Assembly (NCBI GenBank): GCA_029339195.1
Contig: JAPTJF010000006.1
Span: 372,001-436,000, forward strand
Direction: 5' to 3'
DNA: 64,000 nt
Origin: Micractinium sp. NFX-FRZ
Lineage: Eukaryota; Chlorophyta; Trebouxiophyceae; Chlorellales; Chlorellaceae
The notes beneath the pieces are model-generated. The model was not told the origin of the DNA. It ran no database searches and saw only the letters and a list, made by a program, of their open reading frames with translations. Position numbers and translations under genes: made by a program. Shown in pieces: positions 1-15,805 of this stretch. How positions within the stretch are numbered: the stretch's first letter is position 1; every line of letters starts with the position of its first letter.

Positions 1-2
1 TC

Positions 3-815
3 ACGCAGCCGTCGCGTGCTGCAGCACCCGGCGCAGCGTCAATTGAGCAGCTGCAAAACTGGGTGCGCCGGTACGCTCCCGAGGAGTGGACCTCAAGTGC
101 CGGCAGGCTGCGCAATGCCAGTCGCACGACGTTGGAGGACACCATCAGCGCGTACCTCAGCCGTGCTGACGTCAAGCTGTGGCGGCACCAGTACCAGCTC
201 AAGATGCAGGCAGCGATGGAGCAGGCGCAGTGCGAGCATGCGCAACAGGAGCGCGCAGCAGCAGCAGCTGTAGCAGAGGGGCAGGGCAGCGGGGCTGGCG
301 GCGCTCGCAGTCAGCAGCAGCACGCAACAGCTGCAGCAGCAGCAACAGCAGCAGACGGGCCGGGCAGCTGGGCTGGCGGCGCTCGCAACCAGCACGAGGG
401 CCATCAGGGCGGCGCCCCGCAGCAGTCGCTCCTTGCAGCAGCAGCAGCGGCACCAGGGTCTTATAGCGCGCTCCCGCACTGGCTCTCCACATCGGCAGTT
501 GGTGGGCTGTGCAGCACGCTCATGCAGCCGCTCTCCGCAGCACCAGCAGGCTCCTTCAGCGCAGCTGGCGCTGTGCCACTGCCTCCACAGCCGCTGCCAC
601 TGCCACTGCCGGTGCTGCCGCTGCCGCCAGTGCTACCAGTACCGGGGGCGGTACCGCTGCCGCCTGTGCTGCCGCTTTCAGCCACCACAACGGACGGACC
701 AAGCTTTGTAGAAGCTCCGGCGGTGCTCCAACCGCCCACCTCAGCACCCAGCAATAGTGATGGAGTTGGGTGGGTACAAGACGTGATGCGCGCTTTGTAT
801 CCTTCTGGGTATTGA
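3..815 (+). CDS. 3' end of an unknown protein (5' end outside the window)
   Basis: The frame is open from the left edge to a TGA at 813-815, with no in-frame start needed, so this is probably the last exon of a gene that begins before the window. The first 70 residues look like ordinary folded protein, including a charged, aromatic stretch around WVRRYAPEEW and a helical segment ending near KLWRHQYQLKMQ. After that come Gln/Ala-rich low-complexity sequence with a repeated GG-A-R-Q motif and a Pro/Leu-rich stretch at about 195-235. I recognise no domain. It converges on the KDZ transposase gene, so a link to the mobile element is possible but not shown. A TGTAA poly(A)-type signal lies about 60 bases after the stop, which supports this end. 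Confidence 0.55.
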   Translation, partial: TQPSRAAAPGAASIEQLQNWVRRYAPEEWTSSAGRLRNASRTTLEDTISAYLSRADVKLWRHQYQLKMQAAMEQAQCEHAQQERAAAAAVAEGQGSGAGGARSQQQHATAAAAATAADGPGSWAGGARNQHEGHQGGAPQQSLLAAAAAAPGSYSALPHWLSTSAVGGLCSTLMQPLSAAPAGSFSAAGAVPLPPQPLPLPLPVLPLPPVLPVPGAVPLPPVLPLSATTTDGPSFVEAPAVLQPPTSAPSNSDGVGWVQDVMRALYPSGY

Positions 816-1329
816 TGCAACTGGTGTTGCAGACAGCTCATGTTATCTTCCACTGGTTCCCATGTGTGCTGTCCCTGTAAACGTTCTTCGCTGCCTGCCC
901 GACCCCTTACATTCCCAGCTGCGGGCGTCGCCAGCAACATGCTGCCCCTGGCTTTAGAAACGCAACCACCTGGGTGCACGTCCCCGTTCCCATCCTGGTG
1001 TCGCTTCAAGCCTTTTCACGGGGCCCAAGCGTCCACAGCGCGAGGATTCGGGCATCTCCGGACAGTCGGGCAAGGGAGGGGCGAACTCAGTGCGCTCGAC
1101 TACAGCCAGGCAGCTTCAGGGGGGCAGCTTAACGACGAATTGCTTGAAACGAACGTGTTGGTCCAAATACGGGCGACAGAGAGCGCGATTGCAGCGGTCT
1201 CCTTCTTTTGCCAGGTGACCGTGTGCCTCTCTCCTCAGTGTGCCACAGAGCGCAGTCTCCCCACCATTCGCATCCTCCCCTGGTTGGTCGTGGTACAAAT
1301 TGTTCCAATTCCTCTCCTCTTACACTCCT
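816..1329. other. Convergent intergenic region, no gene seen
   Basis: These 514 bases hold the 3' untranslated regions of two converging genes. Besides the plus-strand TGTAA there are minus-strand TGTAA copies at 1320-1324 and 906-910 that could serve the transposase gene. Open frames here are short and have no coding features. Confidence 0.5.
876..880 (+). terminator. TGTAA poly(A) signal of the left-edge gene
   Basis: TGTAA is the usual poly(A) signal in green algae. This copy lies 61 bases after the TGA at 813-815. Confidence 0.45.
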
Positions 1330-4300
1330 TCAGGCTGGCATAATCCAGCCGGCCTTGACGAATGCTGTTGTCGCTGACCGCTGCATGCCGGCGATGCGGG
1401 CCTGCCACGCGCGCAGCTTGTACACCTTGCCTCTGCACATGGCTGCCTGCGCTGGCGTCGTGGCCTCCCGCTCATCACTCTGCGCCGTGGCCAGTGCCGC
1501 TGCCAGCAGGCCCTGCTGGTACGCATAGTAGTTCAGAGCGTTCCAGGCATCCTGCGGCAGGTAGCACAGCTCCTCCTCGCACCGCCGCAGCTCTTGGGCG
1601 ACGCAGTACACCTGTCAGGCGGAGGAGGGAGCCGGGAGCGCAGTGAGGTTGCGGTGAGTGCACCAAGTAGGCTGGGTGCAAGAGCAGTTGCGGTCTTAAT
1701 GCTCAACATAATGCATTGTCCAATACATCAGCTCCATTCTCCAACAGACGATGATGCCCCACCTGGCCCTGCCATAGAACACCCGCTTGGAGCGTGGTCT
1801 CACCTTGAAGCGTAGGTGCTGCTCAGTAAGTCCTTGCGCGGCAGAGGCTGCTGTCCACGGCAGCACATTGTTGAAGACGTCTGCCTCCTCCCATGCTGGC
1901 AGCTGGTAGTCGGCTGGCTGGTTGAAAAGCACCCATCCCTCCCACATTGCCATCGACTCCCGAATCTGCCGCACACGGTACCGCATCCTGCAGCCACCCA
2001 ACCAGAATCACAGGATTCATGTACATGGTGCAGCTTCAGCACAGATACAATAGCTAAGGTGGTCAGTGAAAAACAGCGGCAACAGTGACAGCTATTCCCA
2101 TTCAAACGCTCCACGTACCCACTTGACCAGGCCATCACCAACCAAATCACCCAAACAAGCAGCCCCTCCGCGCCGCCGCCTGCTCCACCCGCCCCACCTC
2201 CTCACTCAACTGGCAGCCCCTTTGTGCCCCAGTCGGAGCCCTCTGCCCCTACCTCCTCACCCAGCTGGCAGCCCCTGCGCGCCTCGCCTCCCACCTCCGA
2301 CCTCCTCACCCACCAAGCAGCCGCCTGCAGGCGGCGCCTGCCCCCTTGCCCCCACCTCCTCACCCACCTGGCCCGACAGCCCCAACCCCATACATTGTCC
2401 TTATTCCCCCAAGCTCACTTGTCCCGGATGAGGCCGGTGTTGTGCCCTGACTGCACCTCTGCGCTGCGGTCCTCACGCAGGGTGGACAAGTGGGAGACAT
2501 GCCTCTCAATCTTGTCCTGGGTGTGCTGCAGCATTGCCGCACGCAGCCCGCTTGCTGCTACCTGCACAACAGCAATCAGCGCCAACTTGAAATGCGTAAT
2601 TCTGCTGGAGGCGCCCGCTGTGCGGCACGGTGCCTGCCCCCCTCCCCACGCGACCACGGCGAGCACAATCACTACAGGAAAGTGGCCCAGGATGTGGCGG
2701 CAGGGCTGGCACACCTTCATGACCGCAGGGTGCTACAGCTGGTGGGCTGAGGGGACGAGAGGAGGGCAGGGCTGCCGGGTTGGGGGCCCATTGAGGTATG
2801 CCCTGCAAATGTGCCCCTCCACCCCGCAACCTCCCTACCCGGGTGCCCGCCTGAAGTGCCCTCCCCACCACCAGCATCCAATCAAACAGGAGGCCCACCT
2901 TGAACTCGTTGTCCTCCGGCTTCCAATCGTGCTCAGGTCCACTGATGCCTAGGTCCCGACGCAGCTTGTTGAGGTCAGCCTTGAGCTTGTTCATGAAGGC
3001 AGGGTTGTTGACCTGCAGAGCATGGCGAGTTCAGGCTTCCTTTTACCCAGAAAGGGGGGGTCGCCATACACCATACCATATGTATCAGGCACACCAAGCA
3101 CAAGTGGTGCATGTCGGTGCATGCACATAGAGCCCAACCATAAGACACCTGTGCGCCTACCTGCACAGCCAGCGCCCTGCCAGCGGTGGTGTCCAGACCT
3201 GCAATGACAGCACTGCCACCGCGCGCGGTGAGGCTGGCGTGCACCCAAAGGGTGGCTAGCTTCTGAGCGTACTGCTCCTTCTTCGTCAGCTTCAGGCGCT
3301 CTGCTAAGGTAGGCGTAAGGCGAGGCAGGCAAACGTTGGAGGCTGATTAAGGCAACAACACAGGTAGGGCAGGGCGGCAGAGAGGCAGGCAGCGTGTTGC
3401 AGGCAGTCAGGCAAGCACACAGCGGGCAAGCAGGATGGAGGATCACCTTGTCCTGCCACTTGGAAGTCAGCACTCGGATCAATTTCATAGCCTGCATCCA
3501 GCGCCAGCGCCAGCAGCACTGCCAGCTCCTTCTCAAGCTGCGCCTTGCGGCGCACACAGTGCTCGTGGGCCTGCACGGATAACATAACGGGAGTGAGAAA
3601 AAGAGTGTGAATGCATGAGAAGAGTGTGAAGTGCAACAGTGGGCCCGCCGGCAGACGGCAGCCGGCTGCTGAAGGCAGTATGCACTTGAGCAGGTGGGCT
3701 GGCAGCATGCAGGGCCAACCTGCTGCACGCCACCCAAACTCTTACTCACACAGTTTGGCCACACACCAAACCAACAAACCATCAGGTACACCTCAGCAAG
3801 TTAGCCTGACATGCCCACCTCACCTGCACCAACAGCTCCCAATTGCGTGAGTACTTGCCATCGGCGATGTAATGTAAAGCCAGCTCCATGGTGAGCTTGC
3901 GATGAATCAGCGCCTCGTACCGCTGGATGCGAGCTACAGACTTCAGCGCTGCCTGCAACACAGGCATGCACAACATCATGCGTATTATAAAGGCGGGCGT
4001 GCAAAGCCAAGCACATGCATAATCACATTCACTTCATTCGCTTTGAGGGGGTGGGCACAACAAGTCAAGCAGGCGGCGTCGCCACCGCCTGCCACCTCCC
4101 GCTGTGCATGTGGCAGCATGTTCCCTGTGTGGGCCACCACCCCCGCAGGTTGCCGCCTTATCCCACCATCGGCGCGGCGTCACAACATCTCACTCACCCA
4201 TAGCTGCTCGGCGTGCTCTCCGTAGTTGCGCCCAAGGCCCTCCACAAACATGGCGTTAAACGCCATCTGGCACTCTAGGTTGTGCCCCGCCTTGGCATGC

Positions 4301-7172
4301 AGCCAGCCAATGCAGCAGCGCAGGCCGTCGGCGACGCCGGGGTACAGCCGTGCCAGGTGCTTGGCAAACTGGCAGCTGATGTCCAGCAGCAGTGCAGCAA
4401 CTGGCAGCCCCAGCACCATGCGCGCCACAAACATCAATGCCACGTATTCCTGGAAGTTCTCGTGGGCAGCGCTGCTCACAAACAGGTGCTTGATCGGGAC
4501 GCCGTGGGAGCACACTGCACCTGCTACATTCTTCTGGTCCACCACGCCGCCGTCGCGCTTGGGTGCCTCCCGCGCACAGGTGAGGTTCGCCTCACAGCTG
4601 CCACCATCCCCGTCTGCAGCAAGGGAGCCAATATGTCATGGAGAAGAACTTGCTACTCTGGCACACACAGTTGCATGTGGACCGCTGCCATGGTCAAACA
4701 AGAGGTCGCCCTCTTCCACGTTACAGATCATGAGAGTGGCTGCTCTGCCCCCTCCCCGCCCTGGTGCCTCCTCCCTTTTTTCTGTCCTTCCACGTCCCCA
4801 ACTGCTGCGTGCCTCGCTTGCCACGTCCCTCACTTCCACTCTAAGAGCACCCCTGCCCCCCACCCCGCCCATACACCCCCACCAACACAACAAACAGCGG
4901 TAATTGCAGCACAGCGCACATGGGTGCCCATGTCCCACCACTCCAGCTCACCTGCCTCATCGCCATCCAGCTGCAGAGTGCTCTGGGCTTGCCGCTCCTC
5001 GTACAACTCGTCCGCCTGTTACAAAAGGTGGGAAGCATAAGGACTGCATCACCGGACCTGAAGATAGACAGGCTACCATGGAAGCAACAAGCAAGCAGCG
5101 TGCCGGGGGCGGGCATGCAAGCAGAACACCAAAGCAATGCGCACAGAAGTGCACATCGCAGCGTGTGGCAGCTGCGCACCTGTGTGAAGTAGCTGCAGAC
5201 CTGTGGCTTCAGGCCAGCATTGGCAAATGCCGCAGAGGCCGTCTTGCCGCAGTGCTTGTTGTGGGTCAGCTTGGCGTTGGCATCAAAGTTCATTGTGAAT
5301 GAGCGCTGCTTGGGAAGCAGGCCAGGCTTGATCGCCATGTGCTGAGCGGGGGCAGCAAAGGGCATCTGCGCAAGGGGGCAGGAGGGAGGAATGATCGCAG
5401 TCAATATATACATACATGCAGAACACCAACCCCAGCATCGTGAAGCTGGACTGCAGAGACGAAGGCGGCACCCCCTTAGCATGCACATTATCATCAGTGA
5501 CCGGCAGCACGCTTTACCAATGCACATCACCACAGGGTCCTGCTAGACCTTTGGCTCCACGCTCACCTTGGGCAGTAACCTCCACGTAGGCATGTGACCA
5601 GGCGTGGCAGCACGGTGTGGTTGCTCCGATGCCTGATCTGCCTCTGCCATGGTCTCTGCTGCCAGCAACAGCAAAGCCACTGCAGTTTCAGGCTCCCCCG
5701 CGTCGTGCTGCGCTGCGCTGCCCTGCTGGGGGCCAGCAGCAGCAAGCGGCTGCTGCAGTGGCTGCTGCGGCTGCGGCACTTGCCGCGCTGCTGCGCCGGC
5801 CGGCACCGCACCGGGCGCTGCATGCGCCGCCGCGTCGTGCTGCGCTGCGCTGCCCTGCTGGGGACCAGCAGCAGCAAGAGGCTGCTGCAGCGGCTGCTGC
5901 GGCTGCGGTGCCGCGACTTGATGCAGAGTGGGATCAGCCTGCTTCTGTTCATGCTGCAGCACCTGCCACCCACAGCAGGCACAATGGCCGACAGCTGAGC
6001 CAAAGATGTCAGCCCCGCAGCGGGCGGGGCAGCTGCTGAGGTGCAGCTCTACACGCCCTTGCCGCATTGCTGGCCCCAAAACCTTGGGATTGGTGGGCTG
6101 TATCTGCCGTGGCTCAGCCTGCCCATGCTGCACTGCTGCTGCCACGTGTCCCAACACAGCTGCAAAGTTGTGCGCCGCTACGCCCGCCTGCACCTGCAGC
6201 GCCCCCGACAGTGCCACCAAGGCCCACTCGTACCAGATGAGTGGTGCGACCGGGGAGCTGGCGTGGCAGTTGGCGGCAGCTGGGTGCATTTCATACTCCT
6301 GGCCGCAGCTGCACCTGCAGTGAAAGAGTGGAAGAGGCAGCCAGTGCTACGGGTCAAGCCAGTGCTAGGTGCAGCCATGATTGAGGGAGGTGGCAACCAG
6401 CCAACAAGCAGCAACAAAAGGCAGCAAGGCATACGTTTGTGAGGCTGGCCAATGAGCCAACAGCAGCCCACGCAGGCTACCTGAGAGTTGGGATCTGCAG
6501 TGCACCAGTGCCCAGCAGACACTGCATGAGCACATGCCGCCATCCAAGAACCACAATGCTTGGCTCTGCTGCGCTGCAGTTGGGGTGCGGCGCGCCACAG
6601 TCCACATACGCCAGCACACGCTGCTGCACGGCCGCTATCTGCCGCTCCAAATCCTCCTCCAGGTTCTTTGCTAGCTGCTGTGCAAACATGGTGCGGTACT
6701 GCACGCCCAGCTCAGTGTGCTCCCGAAACCCCTGCTCAAATCGGAGCACACGCTCGCCATGTGACAGCGGGCGCGGCCGAGCACCGCCTGCTCGAGACTG
6801 GCCGCCCGTCTGCTGCCTGCTGCTGCTGCCCTCTGCGTCACCCTCAATGTCGCCGTCGTAGTCAACTTCAAAGCGAAAGACATGCTCTTCCTCCCCAAAA
6901 ATCCTCTCTATGTGTGTACTCTGCCTGTGACGCTGCAGGCGTGCCGCTTTGTCCCTTGCCTGTGCGGCTTTGGCCGCCACCGCCGCCGCCACCTGCTGCT
7001 CTGCCTCGGCGCGTGCCGTACGCTGCGCTGCGTGCTGCTGAATGCTAATGCCTCCATGCACCCTGCGGCGTGAGCCTGCACAGCGGCGAGCAGGTGAAGG
7101 ATGAACATCCGGCCAGCACCATCGGTCACTTGCAGGCTCGTTGTGAAGTGGGTAGTGGTACGTACCCTTCAT
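1330..7172 (-). CDS. KDZ (Kyakuja-Dileera-Zisupton) family transposase, 12 exons
   Basis: Exons, in transcript order: 7172-6481, 6314-5567, 5365-5180, 5015-4952, 4613-4198, 3952-3824, 3570-3447, 3303-3161, 3012-2899, 2561-2419, 1987-1804, 1611-1330. All phases agree, giving about 1074 residues. Exon 2 opens with a CSCG motif and then Cys pairs, resembling the Cys-rich N-terminal region of KDZ proteins. Exon 5 carries the family core: a VVDQ motif followed by VCSHGVP, then LLLDISCQFAKH, then RCCIGWLHAKAGHNLECQ, then GLGRNYGEHAEQLW. These correspond to the Asp, Asp and GE..E..W positions of the RNase H-like catalytic domain. The C-terminal exons are helical and charged. The frame has no stop or frameshift, so the gene may be active or domesticated. 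The start codon is the first ATG of the open exon; the true 5' end could lie further upstream. Terminal inverted repeats were not identified. Confidence 0.78.
5701..5913 (-). repeat. In-frame tandem repeat inside KDZ exon 2
   Basis: Two nearly identical blocks of about 81 bases (5701-5781 and 5833-5913) are spaced exactly 132 bases apart, so the 44-codon period keeps the frame. Each encodes a Gln/Pro/Ala-rich linker containing PQQGSAAQHDA. This probably separates the Cys-rich N-terminal region from the catalytic part. Confidence 0.75.
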
Positions 7173-7483
7173 GATGTGGGCTGCTCGGGTAAGGAAGCAA
7201 GCACGGCTGGGCGGCTGGGCGGCTGGGGCGCCGGGGGTGCCGGCTCGCGCGGGGCGCCGGTGGACCCTTGTTGAAGCTCTAGAAGGCTTTTAGAAGCTAA
7301 AGAAGCGGAAATGTGAAATTTGGGGGAATGGTTTGGGAACGACTTGGGAATGGCTTCAGGAGTTCGCCTTGGGGAGCCCAGGCGGGTGACCCTCGAGGCC
7401 CCAGAGGAAAGCCGGGGGCCATTAGCTGGCCTTGCACTCGTTTCGCTTCATTTCTGTTCTTGGGGTCCTTGCAGTCGTGCAAC
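7173..7483. promoter_or_regulatory. Divergent promoter region between transposase and F-box gene
   Basis: The 311 bases between the two divergently oriented starts are the only available 5' region for both genes. The part near 7270-7320 is unusually A-rich for this genome and holds several AGAAG words. No TATA box is clear. Confidence 0.35.
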
Positions 7484-10400
7484 ATGAGTTCAAGGGACTC
7501 ACAAGCTGTAGGGCCGCAATCCGCAGGCCTCGAAACCCTGCCCCTTGGCCACGACGCCCTGCCGCTCTCCCATGACGCCCTGCACGCGGTGTTGTCTCAC
7601 CTGGACTATGCCGACCTCCTGGCCGCGGGAAGCACCTGCCGGCAGCTTCGGCAAGCAGCGGGGGTGCCGCAGCTTTGGTCGCAGCTGTGCCGCCGCCGCT
7701 GGGGCGGGCCCCTCAACTCGCGACTGTTTCAAGGCAACGCTGGCGGGATTCCTGTGCAAGCAGCAGCACCACCACCAACGTCTGCAGCCACAGATTTCCG
7801 TGCGCTATTCATAGGAGACAACGGCTGGGCGGAGCCGCGCGTGGCGGTGCAGAGATATGCGGGTGCGCTGCTGCTGCCACTACAGCATGCACGGTGCTGG
7901 AGCGTGCTAGGCTGGGCCAACTGCAGGGGAGAAGCTTCACATGCTTCCTGCTAGCTGGTGTGCTGTGCAATTATTACGCTCGTACAGTGCCAGTGGCATC
8001 GAGACAGACAGCGCCCCTCCGCCCCTCCGCGGCAACTTGTGCTGCCTCCCGCAGGTGTGCGCTGGGCGGATGAGCTCGTAGCACTGCAGCCGCACACCGA
8101 CGCGTCAGGCACCACCACCGTAGCCGTCAGCAGCAGTCGGGAGCTGCGGGTGCTGCAGCTGGATGCGTCCCCTGGCGCACGCCTGCGCGTGCTGCGGGCC
8201 GCCAACCACAGCGTGCATGCCGGGCAGGAGCTGTGGAGCAGCATCGCCATGCTGGCAGGCAGCAGCAGCGGCGGCTGCAGCGGGGGAGAGGGATGGGTGG
8301 CCACTGGAGGCTGCCACGGCCGTTTGGCTCTCTACCAGCTGCCTGAGAGTACCAGCGACTCTCCGGCCCACGTGGCGCTGCGCCCAGCTGCCAGCCTGGA
8401 CTTCCCTGGGAGCAGGCACGCCCTGTGTGCCCGCCCTGCTTGCTGCTTGCCTGCTTGCCTGCTTGCCCTCATGGCTCTGCACTGCTGGCCACACAGCCCT
8501 GCCATACCAGACCTGCTTGGGCCAGCAGCACAATCTCTCCCTCACCATCTGTTCCTCCCTCCTGCCCTCCTGCCCTCCTGCCCGGCCTGCCCGCTTGCCC
8601 CTGCGCCCCAATTAACTGCAGCTGCCTAATCAGCCACCTGCAGCACCTGCCAGCCCAGGGGCGCCTGGCAGTGCTTCACGACCTGCTGGCGCTGCTGCGC
8701 CCCACGCCGCAGCGCAGCGCCCTCAGCGTGGTGGATGTCGCAAGCTGGCGACAGCTGGCGCCTGCAATGCGCGAGGTGCTGGATGGATACGAGCTGGCGG
8801 CTGTAGCAGCGATTGGGGATAGCGGCTCAGAGTTTGTGGCTGGCTCAGTCAAACTGTCAGGTAGGCTGGGGCAGGGCAAGGCAGGCTCCGGGTGCAGAGG
8901 AGAGGTGGGCGGAAAATCTGTCAGCAGCCTAGCAAGGATGAACAACTGGGGCATAAACAGCCAGCCAGCCAGCCATGTTTTGCTGTGGCCGCATGGCACA
9001 GGCAGCTGCGTGGGGCCCTCCTCCACTTCAAACACCCTCTCTGCTGGCTGCCCCCGTGGTGCAGACGATCAGGCCAGCGGCTGGGCGTGCCAGCGCTGCT
9101 TCGCCGCCGCCCCCGTCTCCCTCTGCTTCCACAAGAGCGCCGCCGCCACCGCGGCCCTCTGCATGTTTGACTGCCGGGCGCCCCAGGCCATGGTGTCCCG
9201 CTACTCGACACACCACCGCAGCCTATACCCCCACCTGGAGACCACCCGCGGCCACTTCCTGCTCACCAGCCAGGCGGGCACGCCGGTGGCGGTCTGGGAC
9301 CGAAGGTGAGCGGGGGGAGGGAAGGGGCGGAGGGTTGGGGGAAAGGGAAGGTGAGGGTGCTGGGAGGTACGGGGGCTTGGATGTAGATATGGTAGGAGAT
9401 GGCCCCTTTGGAGAGGGTCGGCCGGCAAGGGCGAGGTGAGCAGGGCAGGGCAGGACGCATAATGGGGGAAGCGCTGTGCCAGCCGTGCCAGTGGGGCAGG
9501 TCCCTCGACAGGCCAACGCCATACCGCTTCTCCCCACCTCATTTATTGCACTCCTTGGAGCAGGGTTGAGGCTTGACCAAATGCCTCAACAGCCGGGCTG
9601 CCCACGCCCACATGTGTATGCGCAGGCAGATGAACGGGCCGGTGCACGAGGTGGCCCACCTGCCGCGCGAGCTGGACCCCCGCCTGGCTGCCGAGGGCGC
9701 CCTGCCGCTGGACCACCCCGACCTGCACGAGCGGCCCTGCAGCCAGGCACTGCACCTGTCAGCCACCTCAGGTGGGGGGAGGGGATGAGGTGGTTGGGAG
9801 GAGGCGGGGGCAGACGAGAGGATGCTGGGAGGGAGGGGGAGGGGGCAGACGAGCAGCAGCTGTGGCTACTGCTGCCGACAAGACTGCACCCACTTGTTGC
9901 CGGCGCTCCTGTGCCCGCTTGATGCCCAGCCTGCTGCGCCCGCCGCATGTGGTCTCAACCACTTGCACACCGCCTTCCCTGCCACAACAATTCACACGCG
10001 CCTCCCCGCTGCCTGCCCAATCACACATGCGCACCCTGCTCTTCCTGCCCTACCTACTTCAGACCTGCTGCTGGGCCGTGCCGACAACGGGATGTGCTGG
10101 CTGTTTGACCTGTCTGAGAGGCTGGGCTGGTCAGACGGCAGCCACCCTGGCAGCTGGGTGGGCAGGAGGAAGCAGTCTGAGGCAGTGTGGGGCAGAGGGA
10201 GCACGGCAGCAGGAGCGGCAGGAGGGGAGCAAGACGTGTCGGAGGGTCCCGCCGGCGGCGAGGCAGCAGAGGTGGGTGGTGGGATTGTGGGCGGGGTGAG
10301 GCGGCTGGGCTGGCGGCGCGGGGCACTGTATTTAGCATGCGCAGCACGCTGCTTTCGAATTCTGATAGCGCACCTTCCAAGCGGATGAACCCTACATCCG

Positions 10401-10877
10401 TGTTCCCCTGATTACACACTGTTTCCCGCAGAGAGGCCACCTGGATGAGGGGGAGTGGGAGCGTGCGCCTCTGCCGCTGGGCTGCATCGGCGCGCCCTAC
10501 GAAGTGTGGTGCTCCACAGAAGGTGGGGGGGAGGGGACAAGGCACTGGGGTTCATGCAGACGATGGGAGAAGCAGGGGAGAGGATGGTCCCGGGTTACTT
10601 TGCACCATCAGGTCCAGCCCCTAGCCTCCCTCCCTGACTGGGCCATCGGCACGCGCAGCCCTCTGTCTCACGCCACTCTGCCCCTCACCCACCGGCTGCT
10701 GCAGACGAGGCGGCACCGCTGCACTGGCTGCCACCGCCGCTGGCCTGGGTGGCGCACAACCGCATTGTGGGGCTGTGCGGCCTGGAGCTTGAGGAGAAGC
10801 AGGCACTCTTCCCCGCCCACGCCCAGGGCAGCCCCTACCCCTCCAATGCGATTGTGGCTGCCACCCTGCGTGGGTGA
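7484..10877 (+). CDS. F-box protein with C-terminal propeller-like region, 8 exons
   Basis: Exons: 7484-7862, 8055-8415, 8622-8860, 9065-9305, 9626-9771, 10063-10271, 10432-10522, 10705-10877. All phases agree, giving about 612 residues. Residues about 20-70 form an F-box: LPLSHDALHAVLSHLDYADL, then the TCRQLRQAAGVPQLWSQLC pattern, then RRRWG. F-box proteins recruit substrates to SCF ubiquitin ligases through Skp1. The rest contains short beta-strand-like blocks ending in features such as VAVWDRR and NGMCWLFDL, which suggest a degenerate WD40-type propeller for substrate binding. Intron 2 has a GC donor (8416-8417); it is the only solution found that keeps the phase with the acceptor at 8621. 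The TGA at 10875-10877 overlaps a donor-like GGGTGAGC, so a further exon cannot be excluded. No typical Chlorella poly(A) signal was seen close behind. Confidence 0.65.
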
Positions 10878-10964
10878 GCAGCGGCAGCAGCCTCTGACCC
10901 AGCCCCGCTGCCGACCTCCATCCTTATAAGGGGGTTCCTGTGTCGGTAGATCCCGCCCTGCCAT

Positions 10965-11345
10965 GTCACCTTCGCCTCTCTCCGCCTGTCCTGCTACTGC
11001 CATCATTCGTGTTCTCCCCTGCCTCTCTGGTGTGATTATGAGGAGCGGCAGTGCGCTTCTAGAGGGAAGCTGGTTACAAGTCAAAGTCAGGGGTGGAGGA
11101 AGTCAGCAAGGCATGCTCGCCTGCTGCAGCTGCACGGATTCCACTTTGATGGCTGCTGCCGCAGCCGCCCCCGCTGCTGCTTTGTGCCTGTCAACCCCCG
11201 GCGCAGGGCCGCTCGCCCGCTCAGTTCAGGGCAACGGCAGGGTGGGTGGGCAGGGTGGAGGGTACAAGGTGGGGCTGGTGCTGTATATGCTGTGCATGGT
11301 GCGCGCCCCGTGGGGGTGATAGGCCTAGGCAGGCGGCACGACTCA
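10965..11345 (-). repeat. Inverted, diverged copy of the beta-tubulin 3' region (left side)
   Basis: The reverse complement of this stretch aligns by eye with 15806-16175, the beta-tubulin 3' flank. Shared blocks include GCCGCCTGCCTAGGCCT, GCGCGCACCATGCACAGCAT, ACCTTGTACC and TGACTTTGACTTGTAACCAG. Similarity is roughly 75-85% with several indels. It includes an inverted TGTAA signal (TTACA at 11074-11078). It reads as the 3' end of a minus-strand tubulin relic whose coding part is gone. Confidence 0.75.
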
Positions 11346-12249
11346 CCAGCGCGTCTCGCATCTCCATCAGCAGCGGACAGCAGAAAGTTCACCCTAGATG
11401 GCGCTTGACGGGGTGGCAGGCCGGGGGCCTGGGTTGATGGCACTGCTGAGAGTGCCCACGAGCGCTTCAGTGCGGCCCCCACATTACGTACCACACCCCG
11501 CGCCCTCCCGTCCAGTACCACACAGCTGCACGATGCCGGGGAAGCAGTTCTGGGCCGCTGGCCATGCAGCACCAGACGCAGGCCGGTGAGCGGAGCGGGC
11601 AGGGTGGCGGTTGGCGTTCGGTTGGGGCGGCAAGGTGGACACAGCAGGTGTGTTGGCCTCCCAAAGGCAGCACATTCGTTTTGGCAACATAATTGAAGGC
11701 GGCCCTTCATTTGTGTGCAGGCTCATGAAGCTCGGCATGTGCTTTGGCGGCTGACACTCAGCTGCCCCCGCCGCCCTTGCACGTGCGCTGGCGCCCCCTT
11801 GACGGCGCCAGGTCTGCGCCAGGCAGCTTGGCATGCATCTGGCTGTCACATGCTGCACCCAACGCCGCGTTTGCTTCCGGCGACCTTGAATTCACGTTGA
11901 GGCGTCCCACAAGCAGTGGGACGGCAGGGGCAGAGCGGCACCCAGGCGGCACCCGCCTGGCGGCGTGGGGAGCGGGAGGGCGGCCAGGCCGAGTGGTGCC
12001 CCCGCCTTCACGCCCGCCCGCTTGCTGCGTCCGTCGCGCCTACGGACTTCGAGGAATCATAGGCCCACACTAATCCGAAACGGCGGCGACCCGACATTCC
12101 CATGCAGCCAAGAAAGGCGAGGGCTGTCGCTGGTCTTCCCCTCCCTGCCGCCGCCCGCCTCTTCATTCTGCCGCCCGCTCCCAGGCTCCTGATCACCCTT
12201 CAGAGCCTTCTGAACACCGCCCAGGGCCCCAGAGCAGCGCACATTCAAA

Positions 12250-15746
<3,497 letters not shown>

Positions 15747-15805
15747 GCGTGCCCACCAGCACCGCACCATGCCCCCTCCCACGGCTCCACCAGCAGCGCT
15801 CGTGC

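Noticed and set aside
7262..7310. Possible heat-shock element upstream of the F-box gene
   Set aside because: The AGAAG words do not keep the 5-base alternating GAA/TTC spacing the element needs.
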